64,000 nucleotides of DNA from Bin80 sp965261255. GTDB lineage: Bacteria; Bacteroidota; Rhodothermia; Rhodothermales; Bin80. Position numbers and translations under genes: made by a program. The number at the start of each line of letters is the position of its first letter. Positions within the stretch are counted from its first letter, which is position 1. The notes beneath the pieces are model-generated. The model was not told the origin of the DNA and searched no databases. It saw only the letters and a list, made by a program, of their open reading frames with translations. The stretch covers positions 3,534,001 through 3,598,000 of the forward strand of contig CBDHCQ010000004.1 of NCBI GenBank assembly GCA_965261255.1, written 5' to 3'. Shown in pieces: positions 46,204 to 54,051 of the stretch.

Positions 46204-46465
46204 ACCGATCAGGATCCATCGTCATCTGCTGTTGACAAAGAATGGCACAATGCCCAAGAGCACGTGGAACCGGCCCTGATAGAAATATTGCTTAAGCCTT
46301 GAGTTCTGGCTTACCCTGCGGGACTATCGCCATTACCTGGATCGAAAGCACTCGCTCCACGAGTTTCTTGCGCTTCAGCACTTCAGAACGAAAAATCGCC
46401 GGTTCGTGCAATTGTCTGCTCACTATTGGAGCACACTAAACATTCCTTTCCCAACCCACCCACGC
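46204..46465. other. Short remnant-bearing spacer
   Basis: Between the receptor remnant and the propeller gene. A plus-strand frame from about 46300 reads FWLTLRDYRHYLDRKHSL and on into the propeller 3' end, with protein-like composition but no start; probably another gene remnant of unknown family. Confidence 0.3.
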
Positions 46466-47485
46466 TTACCGATACAGCAACCTATGCACCACAACGACCG
46501 TATCGCGAAGTTCATATGCTCTCTCGTCAGTTAATAGTGCAAATAAACCATCCGGCAACTTCACTGATTCATTATAATTCCCACTCTCCGCATCATAATA
46601 GTCAGCAATCATCTTCACGCGCGGATCCTTATTATCCCTCACTAACACAACAACTTGATCGTCGTTCACAAACATCGAATAATTCAGTGGAGGTCCGGGC
46701 CATCTCATGCCATTCTGCTCGACCATCTCCTCAGGCGATTCAAACCCAATTGCTCCAATAGTCCTACGAGCGTACTTCACTTCTCCGTCACTGTTGTACC
46801 TAATTAGCGTCGGATACAAATCTGGTACGAAAAGCACATCTTCACCGTAAGCCCTCAAATTTCCCGGTAATAGATACTTGTTGCGGACATGCAAGTTTTC
46901 GTCCAACAGCCTCCCAAACGTCAGTGTATCAACCTTTGAAGAGGTCACAAAGAACTCTCTATATCCGTAGTCCGAAGATATCAACCAATACTTTCGTCCA
47001 TTGTTTGTTATGACCATTCTCCTAAAACGATTATCGGGTTCCTCCATTGACAATAAAGAGCCATCTGGCTGAAAATACGTGAGTCGCCGGTTCATGCTGT
47101 CGTATACAAAAACTACCGAATCTCCGATAGTTCCTAAATTTCCCATTTGCAGCACCTCTCCTGGTGCCGACCCAATGCCCTGACCATACGTCTTTATGTG
47201 TCGCCCCAAACTATCGAATGCTTTTACACTCATGTCTCCGTAATCTCCAACGTACACGTTCTTTCCCGGACCCTTCAAAACACTGCCTGGGAGATAAAGC
47301 ATCACGCTGTCATCAACTGGCAAATAGTGCAATGAATCCAGCGTGACGTTACGCCACGCACGACTCGTTGCATCTTGTTCGATCAACGGAATTTGAATTT
47401 CGACTTGTAGCCGATCAGGCTTCCCACATCCCAAAGAACTGATCAACAAAACGCCAACACCGGCAAGCTTCAAGAATTCACTCAT
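46466..47485 (-). CDS. Six-bladed beta-propeller lipoprotein
   Basis: A 339-residue exported lipoprotein (lipobox GVLLISSLGCGKP). Propeller motifs include VYVGDYGDMSVKAFDSLGRH and YGQGIGSAPGEVLQMGNLG, the latter nearly the same as RGIGSAPGQIRTPV in the propeller gene at 48072. It is the last gene of the peptide/propeller/thioredoxin cluster, 11 bases after the thioredoxin-like gene. Function unknown; a receptor or transporter-associated role for the small peptides is possible. Confidence 0.75.
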   Translation of the reverse strand: MSEFLKLAGVGVLLISSLGCGKPDRLQVEIQIPLIEQDATSRAWRNVTLDSLHYLPVDDSVMLYLPGSVLKGPGKNVYVGDYGDMSVKAFDSLGRHIKTYGQGIGSAPGEVLQMGNLGTIGDSVVFVYDSMNRRLTYFQPDGSLLSMEEPDNRFRRMVITNNGRKYWLISSDYGYREFFVTSSKVDTLTFGRLLDENLHVRNKYLLPGNLRAYGEDVLFVPDLYPTLIRYNSDGEVKYARRTIGAIGFESPEEMVEQNGMRWPGPPLNYSMFVNDDQVVVLVRDNKDPRVKMIADYYDAESGNYNESVKLPDGLFALLTDERAYELRDTVVVVHRLLYR

Positions 47486-47496
47486 ATTACCACCGT

Positions 47497-48072
47497 CTAC
47501 TTAACCAGGGTGTTATCAATAAGTAATTGCTCGATTTGGCTTTCCTGTTTCGCATCCAGCATGCCAATCCATTTATGCTGTACTCTGCCTTCACCATCGA
47601 CAATCAATATGGTTGGTACATACTCAACATTATAGTCAGACACTGGAATGACCATTAACGTATCTAGCCGTACTTGATACTTGGCTAGCACGCGCTCTTG
47701 AAGTCGGCGGGATTGACTGGTATCAATGACAGCAATAAAAGCGAGCCGCCTATTCACTTGGCTGCCTTTCAATGTTTTCTGAAGTGTTTTGTAAAATGGC
47801 ATAGACTGGATGCAGTAAGGGCAACTTGGCGTAAGGGCCAGCACCACCGCACCATCATACTTAGCCCAGTCCTCAAATAATTTGACTTCTCCGACCTTTT
47901 GTGTGCCAGCTGTATTATCAAGATCACTATTTTCCCAGTCGGTAAAAACCGTGAACACAACAAACACAATGATAGCTAGCAACAATGTGCTGTGGGCAAT
48001 GATTTCCAATTTACCCATAGGTTTAAGCGTGCGACTGCAATACGCAAATAATGTTTTCATCTTATAATCCAT
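47497..48072 (-). CDS. Membrane-anchored thioredoxin-like protein (CPYC)
   Basis: A protein of about 191 residues with one N-terminal transmembrane helix (STLLLAIIVFVVFTVF) and a periplasm-facing thioredoxin/TlpA-like fold. The redox motif is CPYC, within LALTPSCPYCIQSMPFY, and the cis-proline loop is VEYVPTILIVDGEG. The CPYC dipeptide fits a disulfide oxidant/isomerase as well as a reductase. The ATG at 48072 overlaps the TGA of the upstream propeller gene (TGATG), so translation is coupled. Its neighbours include two eight-cysteine secreted peptides, so disulfide handling in those peptides is a natural hypothesis. Confidence 0.8.
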   Translation of the reverse strand: MDYKMKTLFAYCSRTLKPMGKLEIIAHSTLLLAIIVFVVFTVFTDWENSDLDNTAGTQKVGEVKLFEDWAKYDGAVVLALTPSCPYCIQSMPFYKTLQKTLKGSQVNRRLAFIAVIDTSQSRRLQERVLAKYQVRLDTLMVIPVSDYNVEYVPTILIVDGEGRVQHKWIGMLDAKQESQIEQLLIDNTLVK

Positions 48073-49190
48073 CAAAAACACTGTGGGTGTTTGATAGGTG
48101 GCGTTTCTATGCGGCTAGACAAATCGTGCCTGTATACTGTCACTGTGGTGTCTGTATGAGCGGCAATCCGTTTTGCAGATAAAGTGATCCATCCAATGAA
48201 CGGTATCTTTACCGATCCGATATAGCGTCCGGTCGCAATGCTATAAACATCTATGGCACGCTCACCATTTGGACGTACATTTATTAACAGCCAACCATTG
48301 ACAACATTTATTCCGTAATGTATTAGGCTGGAGAACTGAGCTGTAAATACCGGTGAATCTTTATCCAACACTCGAGTCTCTGTTTGTGCTTCTCCGGTTT
48401 TATAGGCTGTCATGGTACGTTGTGCATACAGTAAACTGCCGGTTGAATCATACACTGCAAACATTGGATAATATGCGGACGCAAATGTCATGCAGTTCCC
48501 GTATGTGTGAATCCATCCCTCACGACCTAGGGCTGTTGCCATGTCATTTTGATTTTCGAAGACCTTGCCAAAATGACGCCTGCCCGTATCGGTTACAACT
48601 GTAAATAGCGATTCTGAATCCAAATAGAAATAGTATGAAATACCGGACTCGGTGCGTGCTTGGCGAAGCGGGTTATCGAGTCGTTGCTCTGCCCAAAAGC
48701 GATTGGTTTGGGTTTCGAAGGTATATTCAAAAGCTAGGGCGGTTAGAACTATTAAGGAGTCACCTACAATGATTAAATCGGATACAGGCGTACGTATCTG
48801 TCCAGGGGCACTCCCAATTCCGCGGGTGTGTAATGCTGCGAACACCCCCGTTGTATCAAATTCCTTTACGTGCCTATCTCCTACATCGTAAATATATAAT
48901 TGATCTTGTGTGTCAAAACGCTTGGCAAAGGGACCGAATACCGGCACAGAGTCAGTGTATGAAATCTGAAACAGCGAATCCGTGGAAAAATTGATCCATG
49001 CGCGTTCCGCAGAGCGTCTGGGGTTTAGTGTTAATGCTATTCCTTCAATCACTTCGGTGTCAGTTTTTTCCGCACACGAAGTGAGCGCGGCAGCCAGCAT
49101 GATGGCTACGGCGTAGACCACTCTAATTGGAATCTTCGATTCTGAAGTCAATGCTGCTCTCGGACTGTCAAGGCTTGGACAATAGGGCAT
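48072..49190 (-). CDS. Six-bladed beta-propeller lipoprotein
   Basis: A protein of about 372 residues with lipobox MLAAALTSCAEK. Propeller-type segments include QLYIYDVGDRHVKEFDTTG and RGIGSAPGQIRTPVSDL. It is related to the propeller proteins at 42021 and 46466. The frame extends to a TTG at 49244; the ATG at 49190 is the first good start. Its stop overlaps the start of the thioredoxin-like gene. It lies 160 bases downstream of the second cysteine-rich peptide gene. Confidence 0.72.
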   Translation of the reverse strand: MPYCPSLDSPRAALTSESKIPIRVVYAVAIMLAAALTSCAEKTDTEVIEGIALTLNPRRSAERAWINFSTDSLFQISYTDSVPVFGPFAKRFDTQDQLYIYDVGDRHVKEFDTTGVFAALHTRGIGSAPGQIRTPVSDLIIVGDSLIVLTALAFEYTFETQTNRFWAEQRLDNPLRQARTESGISYYFYLDSESLFTVVTDTGRRHFGKVFENQNDMATALGREGWIHTYGNCMTFASAYYPMFAVYDSTGSLLYAQRTMTAYKTGEAQTETRVLDKDSPVFTAQFSSLIHYGINVVNGWLLINVRPNGERAIDVYSIATGRYIGSVKIPFIGWITLSAKRIAAHTDTTVTVYRHDLSSRIETPPIKHPQCF

Positions 49191-49349
49191 ACGGCAATCA
49201 GGCAAGCGGTTTGAGGCCCCTTGGTGAACGGGCCAGCAAGTCAAAGGACTGCTTTAATATGTGTGCCAAACTGCGTCCACCGCGCACGCATCCCGTTTTC
49301 TAGCGATTGCAGTGTGCGTGAAGCATCGGCTAGAATCTCGTGCAGTATG

Positions 49350-49607
49350 TCAAGGATTGGGATCACCCAGACATTTTGCACGGATATAACGGCAGCCGAA
49401 GTCATTGCACACTTGGCACGGAACATAAGCACAAGTAATACTGACTCCGAAGCATTCACCAGCGGCGCAGGTATGATGAACAAGTTCGCCAAAGCAGTCA
49501 GGGACCTGTTCAGTCGCCGCTGTGGGAGACGAGTTTATTAACAGTCCAAGTACGAGTAAAGCCGCAACGGTGAAGGAGATGACTATGCGAAAAGTGGAAT
49601 TTGTCAT
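49350..49607 (-). CDS. Secreted eight-cysteine peptide, paralogue 2
   Basis: An 85-residue precursor: a hydrophobic leader (RIVISFTVAALLVLGLLIN) followed by a mature part of about 52 residues with eight cysteines, spaced C8C4C6C4C2C4C6C. The leader resembles that of the next peptide (T-x-S-T-x-R-x-V-I-S at the same place), so the two are paralogues. The pattern recalls the small NVEALA-type Cys peptides found beside propeller and thioredoxin genes in Bacteroidota, but it has no clear NVEALA motif. Role unknown. The frame is open to 49664; the ATG at 49607 fits the leader. Confidence 0.65.
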   Translation of the reverse strand: MTNSTFRIVISFTVAALLVLGLLINSSPTAATEQVPDCFGELVHHTCAAGECFGVSITCAYVPCQVCNDFGCRYIRAKCLGDPNP

Positions 49608-49660
49608 TGCAGTAGCATGTTTCAGGTTGGTTTGGTTGTGCAGGTACGATCTTTGCGCCG

Positions 49661-49948
49661 TCAACTACCGTCCCAGACATCTGTGCACTGAATAGTCCAG
49701 AACTCCATCCCACCGCCGATCCAGCACGGCAGGTCTTCTGTTCGGCAGCAAAGATATTCAAGGCAGTCTTTCTCGCCGCCACCACATCCGACTGATGAGC
49801 AACTCTTATGCTGGCACTTGACCGGTCCTGTTGCGGCAACCGCATTTTCCCGAGTGCCAGAGCCGATAAGCATGCCCACAATCAGAATTATGGCCGCAAT
49901 AGTGGAAATTACAGTTCGGATCGTAGATGACGTCAAACGAATAGGCAT
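49661..49948 (-). CDS. Secreted eight-cysteine peptide, paralogue 1
   Basis: A 95-residue precursor with leader RTVISTIAAIILIVGMLIG and a mature part with eight cysteines spaced C4C4C6C4C0C6C12C. The C4C6C4C core is shared with the peptide just downstream, as is the leader; the C-terminal spacings differ. It is the first gene of the minus-strand cluster. No family assignment is certain; candidates are a disulfide-stabilised toxin, signal peptide or surface ligand. Confidence 0.65.
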   Translation of the reverse strand: MPIRLTSSTIRTVISTIAAIILIVGMLIGSGTRENAVAATGPVKCQHKSCSSVGCGGGEKDCLEYLCCRTEDLPCWIGGGMEFWTIQCTDVWDGS

Positions 49949-50167
49949 GATGTTAAGGTTTTTCTATTGGGGGATGAGGACAAGAACACAAAAGAGTGTG
50001 CCATGCGCCCAAGTCTTTTGGTTCTTCGCCTTTAAAACAGAATCTGAAGAACGGAGTCAACCGCTAGACAGATCCGGTGACAATATAAGTATATCTCGCG
50101 TATTCTCCAAATGAATTATGTTCTTTTTCTGTTATATATGGGACATACTCATTATATCACTGTTAAT

Positions 50168-50400
50168 TCATGCTGGATTGTACTTTTGGGCCAGAGCATC
50201 AAGAAACCACAATCGATTTATCGGCTTGCGCACAGCGTGAGACCAGATGTTTCTTCCATAACCAGTTGACACGTGAAGGTCAGGTATAACTTCCTTCTCC
50301 AACCACTTAACCCCAACCTTTGAACCTAACCTCGCCAAATTCCATGTAGAGTCAAGAGGACGGCGCGGTGCTCTTAGGGTCCTGTGGCATTTCCATCGCT
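50168..50400 (-). other. Possible 3' exon of an intron-interrupted small gene
   Basis: Downstream of the intron a frame on the minus strand reads LDSTWNLARLGSKVGVKWLE to RKPINRLWFLDALAQKYNPA and stops at 50168. It has protein-like composition and no start of its own. With the frame at 52402-52333 on the other side of the intron it could make one small protein of about 85 residues. The family is not recognised. Confidence 0.4.
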
Positions 50401-50455
50401 TTCGCTTTGGCCCTCAGTCAGGCTCCCATAAGTCGTCTCCGGCCTCCTGCTCCTC

Positions 50456-50489
50456 AAACCGGACGTGCGGTTTTCCCGCATCCGGCTTT
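50456..50489 (-). ncRNA. Group II intron domain V
   Basis: The 34-base catalytic hairpin. On the minus strand it begins AAAGCCGGATGCGG and ends CCGCACGTCCGGTTT, with a GAAA-like loop and a two-base bulge, in the usual place just after the intron-encoded ORF. Confidence 0.85.
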
Positions 50490-50498
50490 CAGTTGAAC

Positions 50499-51840
50499 TC
50501 ATGCCTTCGCCCACGGAAAACTCTTCGTCCTCGGCGCAAGATATTGTAGACCGTAGGTATCCCGTAGCCTAATATCCGAGAAGCGCACATACTCCCCAGA
50601 CTTTATCTTATGCTTCCGACAAAACCACTGTCGTAGCCTTCGCGTTGCGTGTCGGTCAACAGATTGGTAGGCGGGACTCACCTGTCCAAGCGTGAAGTAG
50701 TTGGCCCAACCAGAGATTATCCAGTTTAGACGGCGTACCATTTCTTCCGCGTCCATCGACCCGAACCGAATGTCCGTTTGTTCGCTAATGCGACGGCAGA
50801 TGCTTTGTACACTCCCTTGGCTCGGGCGGGTACCGATGTACCTCGTCCCCGTCTTCGGGCGATAGTTCCAGTCGATGCGGTATCCGAGAAACTCAAACGG
50901 TTCTTCGGGGCATCGTAAGCATCGGGTCTTTTGCGCATTGATAGGAAGCTTCAAACGATTCATCAGCCGGGTGATCACCTGCAACATCGTTGCTGCCGAT
51001 GTGCGCCCCAGTACACAAAAATCGTCTGCATAGCATACTATCTCCGCGTCAAACTGCCGAGCATAGCCCAACAGCTTCCAGCCAAGTATAAAACGGCGCA
51101 TGTAAATGTTACCCAACAGGGGGGATATCGGACTGCCCTGAGGCGTACCTTATTCGTTCCCGCCGTGCGAGATTCGTTCGTCGTTTCCCGCCTGTCTTGT
51201 CCTCCTCCACTACCGGCATCTCCATCCACGCTTTGATCAGTCTGAGCATCCGCCCGTCACTGATGCGACGAGCTAAGCTCTTCATCAACTCCGCGTGGGG
51301 AATCTCGCCAAGGTAGTTGGACAAGTCCGCATCCACCACTTCACGGTGTCCACGGTTCAACAGATGGTGGATACGCTTTAGCGCATCCTGGGCGCTTCGT
51401 CCCTCCCGATATCCATATTGCTCCGGTTGAAGGTCTGCCTCAAAGATCGGCGATAATACCAACATCGCCGAAGTCTGGGCTACCCGGTCCCGAAGACATG
51501 GGATCCCTAACGGACGAAACTTCCCTGGCTGTTTCTTCGGAATCAGTACCTGACGTACCGCCTTCGGCGTATAGGTACCATCCCGTAGGTCCTGCGACAG
51601 TTCTTGCAACCATGCTTCCACACCCCGTTGTTTAACGTCTGCGATCGTTTCTCCGTCCACGCCTGCACTGCCACCGTTTCGGCGGACCAGCTTCCACGCA
51701 TCCCATAGAAAATCCATCCGACAGACCTTGTCCGCAAGGGCATGGAATCGGTGGTCGGCCGATTCCTTCGCTTTCGCATGTAGTACGGTCTTAAGTCTCC
51801 GAACTCTTTCAGATCCTGTTAGACGTGTGTCAGTAATCAT
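50499..51840 (-). pseudogene. ltrA: Group II intron reverse transcriptase/maturase, frameshifted
   Basis: Intron-encoded protein in two overlapping frames: 51840-51109 (RT0 to RT4: GGSAGVDGETIADV, PLGIPCLRDRVAQ, EQYGYREGRSAQDAL) and 51116-50499 (active-site YADDF in IVCYADDFCVLGR, then the maturase X domain with FLGYRIDW and WANYF). The break lies just before the conserved GTPQGSPISPLLGN block: an extra base in CGAATAAGGT at about 51152 puts the two halves out of frame. The protein as read cannot be full length, so the intron would need a helper protein in trans. Confidence 0.85.
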
Positions 51841-52332
51841 GTCCCTTCGTCCTTATCCATACTGTGTTCAACTCAGGGCCCCTTCCCTCCGCAGGCATTA
51901 CCCCGTTTCTGCGGTACTACGGACCCATCCGTCACCCTGCCAGCCCAGTCTGCTCCTCGCGGAGTCCCGGTTGCCGTGTGCATCAGCACCGACAGGGCTT
52001 CCCGTGTTGCTGCTTCCCTGATCTTCCATGCGTGCCAGCGCCAATGCCCCGGTGAGCCGCCTTGGTGCTCGTGTCGCTCTCTTCCCAAGACGCGCCGGTC
52101 TTCCCCATATCACCGGGAGGTCGACACTCACATTACCCGTTTCGGGGCCTGCTCGGCGTTTACTGCTCGTTCCGGCCCGCATGGTCGCTAAGCTACTCTA
52201 CGTAGCCCGTTAACCTTAATGCTTCATATCATCTCGTTACCGCGATTATACGTTAAGGCCGCTACCAACAGGAGCGACAGGTGTTGGGTGGGATTCGCAC
52301 CCTCCACAGGAAAGCGCCTTTCCACAGCGCAC

Positions 52333-52402
52333 GGCGAAGTTGCGCTAAGCGATTATATTCGTGAGATCTCAGTTGAAGGGTATGAGGACCGGTTTTAGAC
52401 AT
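52333..52402 (-). other. Possible 5' exon of an intron-interrupted small gene
   Basis: An ATG at 52402 opens 23 codons (MSKTGPHTLQLRSHEYNRLA onward) that run to the base before the intron. It may continue in the frame beyond the intron at 50400-50168. Too short to assign a family. Confidence 0.35.
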
Positions 52403-52459
52403 TGATCACACTCGAGATGCTCGTTGCTTGGCCCCTGCGAGACAGATTCCAGACAGAAA

Positions 52460-53902
52460 TTAGGACAAAACGATCTCCCTACGCAGCCGGGCAACGGGCA
52501 GGCCCAGCTGTACTCGGTATTTCGATACGGTACGTCTGGCTATTCTGTATCCTTTCTCCTTTAAGATAGCTGTAATGGCCTGGTCCGTCAGTGGATCTGT
52601 CTTGTCCTCTCGTTCAATAATACCGGAAATAATAGCTCTGACCTCCTTGTTTGACACATTAACACCGGACGTTGTCGCGACTCCCTCGGAGAAAAAGTAT
52701 TTGAGTTCGTAGACACCAAAATCGCATTGAACATACTTTCCGCTCACAACACGACTGATCGTCGAAATGTCCATGTCAATTCGCTGGGCAATATCCTTGA
52801 GAATAAGTGGACGCAGGTGCCCCTCTCCCAAAGTAAAGAAAGCTTTCTGGAAGGCAACAATCTCGCGCATGACGGAGAGCATTGTCTGACGGCGTTGCTG
52901 GACTGCGTCAATGAACCATTTTGCCGACTCAAGCTTGGAGCGGAGAAATTGCTTCGTTTTCACATCGGATGGCTTTTTTTGGGCGCTTTGTCGATCAGCG
53001 GACATCTTTTTGATCATCTCCCTGTACGGTTTGGAAACCGTAAGCGTTGGAAAGTTGCCGGAGTTAAGCTGAATGACAAACGAGCCGTCAGTATTGCGAA
53101 CCAGAAAATCAGGAGTCACATAGTTTTCCTGTGGTGTGAACGTACCCTCGCCGGGTTTGGGATTGCACGATTGGATGAGGTCTATGGCAGATTTCAGAAC
53201 GGCATCATTAATACTCAGGCGTTCTTTGATGCGTTCGTACTGTCTTCGGGCGAAGGGAGTAAACAGATTCCCAACCACTTGGAGAGCAATATCTCGACCT
53301 GGAACATCATCCGGGATCAATTCCAGTTGGATCAGCAGACATTCCTGCACGCTGCGAGCTGCTATTCCAGGCGGATCAAGACGCTGGATATGGCGCAACA
53401 CGCGAATCACATCTTCTTCTGTCAGTTCTTCGCGATAATTGAAGGTGATATCATCTACGATTGAGGAAATTTCTCTTCGCAGGTAGCCATCCTCGTCAAT
53501 GGAGCCTATAATTTGCTCTGCGATGAGCGTGTCTCGTCTGTCAAGATTCAAGAACTCCTTTTGTCCGCGCAGATGATCAGTCAGAGATTCGCCGGCTGCA
53601 AGAGGGATCTCCCGGTCTTCCTGGTTATGGTCCACGCGGGCTTTATATCCGTACAGATCGTTTGCGTCTGGTAATAAATCCTCCAGGTCAAATTCTTCGT
53701 CATTGTTGTTGTCAGTGAACTCCCCCTCCGGCTCCGATGATACCTCGTCAGGCGATCCCTCTTCAAGTAGCGGATTATGTACCAGCTCCTGCTGAATGCG
53801 CTGTTCCAGTGCAAGCGTTGGCAACTGTAGCAGCTGGATATACTGAATCTGCTGCGGGGACAGTTTCTGCTGTAGCCTTAATTCTTGACTCAGATTCAGC
53901 AT
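52460..53902 (-). CDS. rpoN: RNA polymerase sigma-54 factor
   Basis: Alternative sigma factor that recognises -24/-12 promoters and needs an AAA+ activator. All three regions are visible in 480 residues: Gln-rich region I (LNLSQELRLQQKLSPQQIQY), an acidic linker (EFTDNNNDEEFDLEDLLPDA), the core-binding domain, and the C-terminal DNA-binding part with the RpoN box ARRTVSKYR. No sigma-54 activator gene is in the window. Confidence 0.97.
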   Translation of the reverse strand: MLNLSQELRLQQKLSPQQIQYIQLLQLPTLALEQRIQQELVHNPLLEEGSPDEVSSEPEGEFTDNNNDEEFDLEDLLPDANDLYGYKARVDHNQEDREIPLAAGESLTDHLRGQKEFLNLDRRDTLIAEQIIGSIDEDGYLRREISSIVDDITFNYREELTEEDVIRVLRHIQRLDPPGIAARSVQECLLIQLELIPDDVPGRDIALQVVGNLFTPFARRQYERIKERLSINDAVLKSAIDLIQSCNPKPGEGTFTPQENYVTPDFLVRNTDGSFVIQLNSGNFPTLTVSKPYREMIKKMSADRQSAQKKPSDVKTKQFLRSKLESAKWFIDAVQQRRQTMLSVMREIVAFQKAFFTLGEGHLRPLILKDIAQRIDMDISTISRVVSGKYVQCDFGVYELKYFFSEGVATTSGVNVSNKEVRAIISGIIEREDKTDPLTDQAITAILKEKGYRIARRTVSKYRVQLGLPVARLRREIVLS

Positions 53903-54051
53903 TTACCAGATACGCGTCGTTGGATTTTACCGCATCTGCCGTCTGAAACGTAGGGGGCAGTTACGGGGTTTGCATCGTAATAGTCCATTATCTTACGATC
54001 TTACGGTGATTCGGTTAATCAGCGGGGATCAACACATGTTGCATCCAGTCA

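Larger units (their letters stand above)
50380..52332 (-). mobile_element. Group II intron (3' end approximate)
   Basis: Retroelement of about 1.95 kb. The 5' end is set at GTGCGC (52332 downward), the standard group II start, followed by about 490 bases of ribozyme leader. A reverse transcriptase gene follows, then domain V at 50456-50489. The 3' end is somewhere between about 50420 and 50380; it cannot be fixed because the domain VI fold is unclear. An end at ...AGAGCAC would leave the two flanking coding frames in phase. Confidence 0.85.

Noticed and set aside
49241..49492. Third small frame (83 codons) after the cysteine-rich peptides
   Set aside because: It overlaps the eight-cysteine peptide gene out of frame and has no signal peptide or cysteine pattern.
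52727..53464. Plus-strand frame of 245 codons opposite rpoN
   Set aside because: rpoN motifs are complete on the minus strand; this is its shadow.
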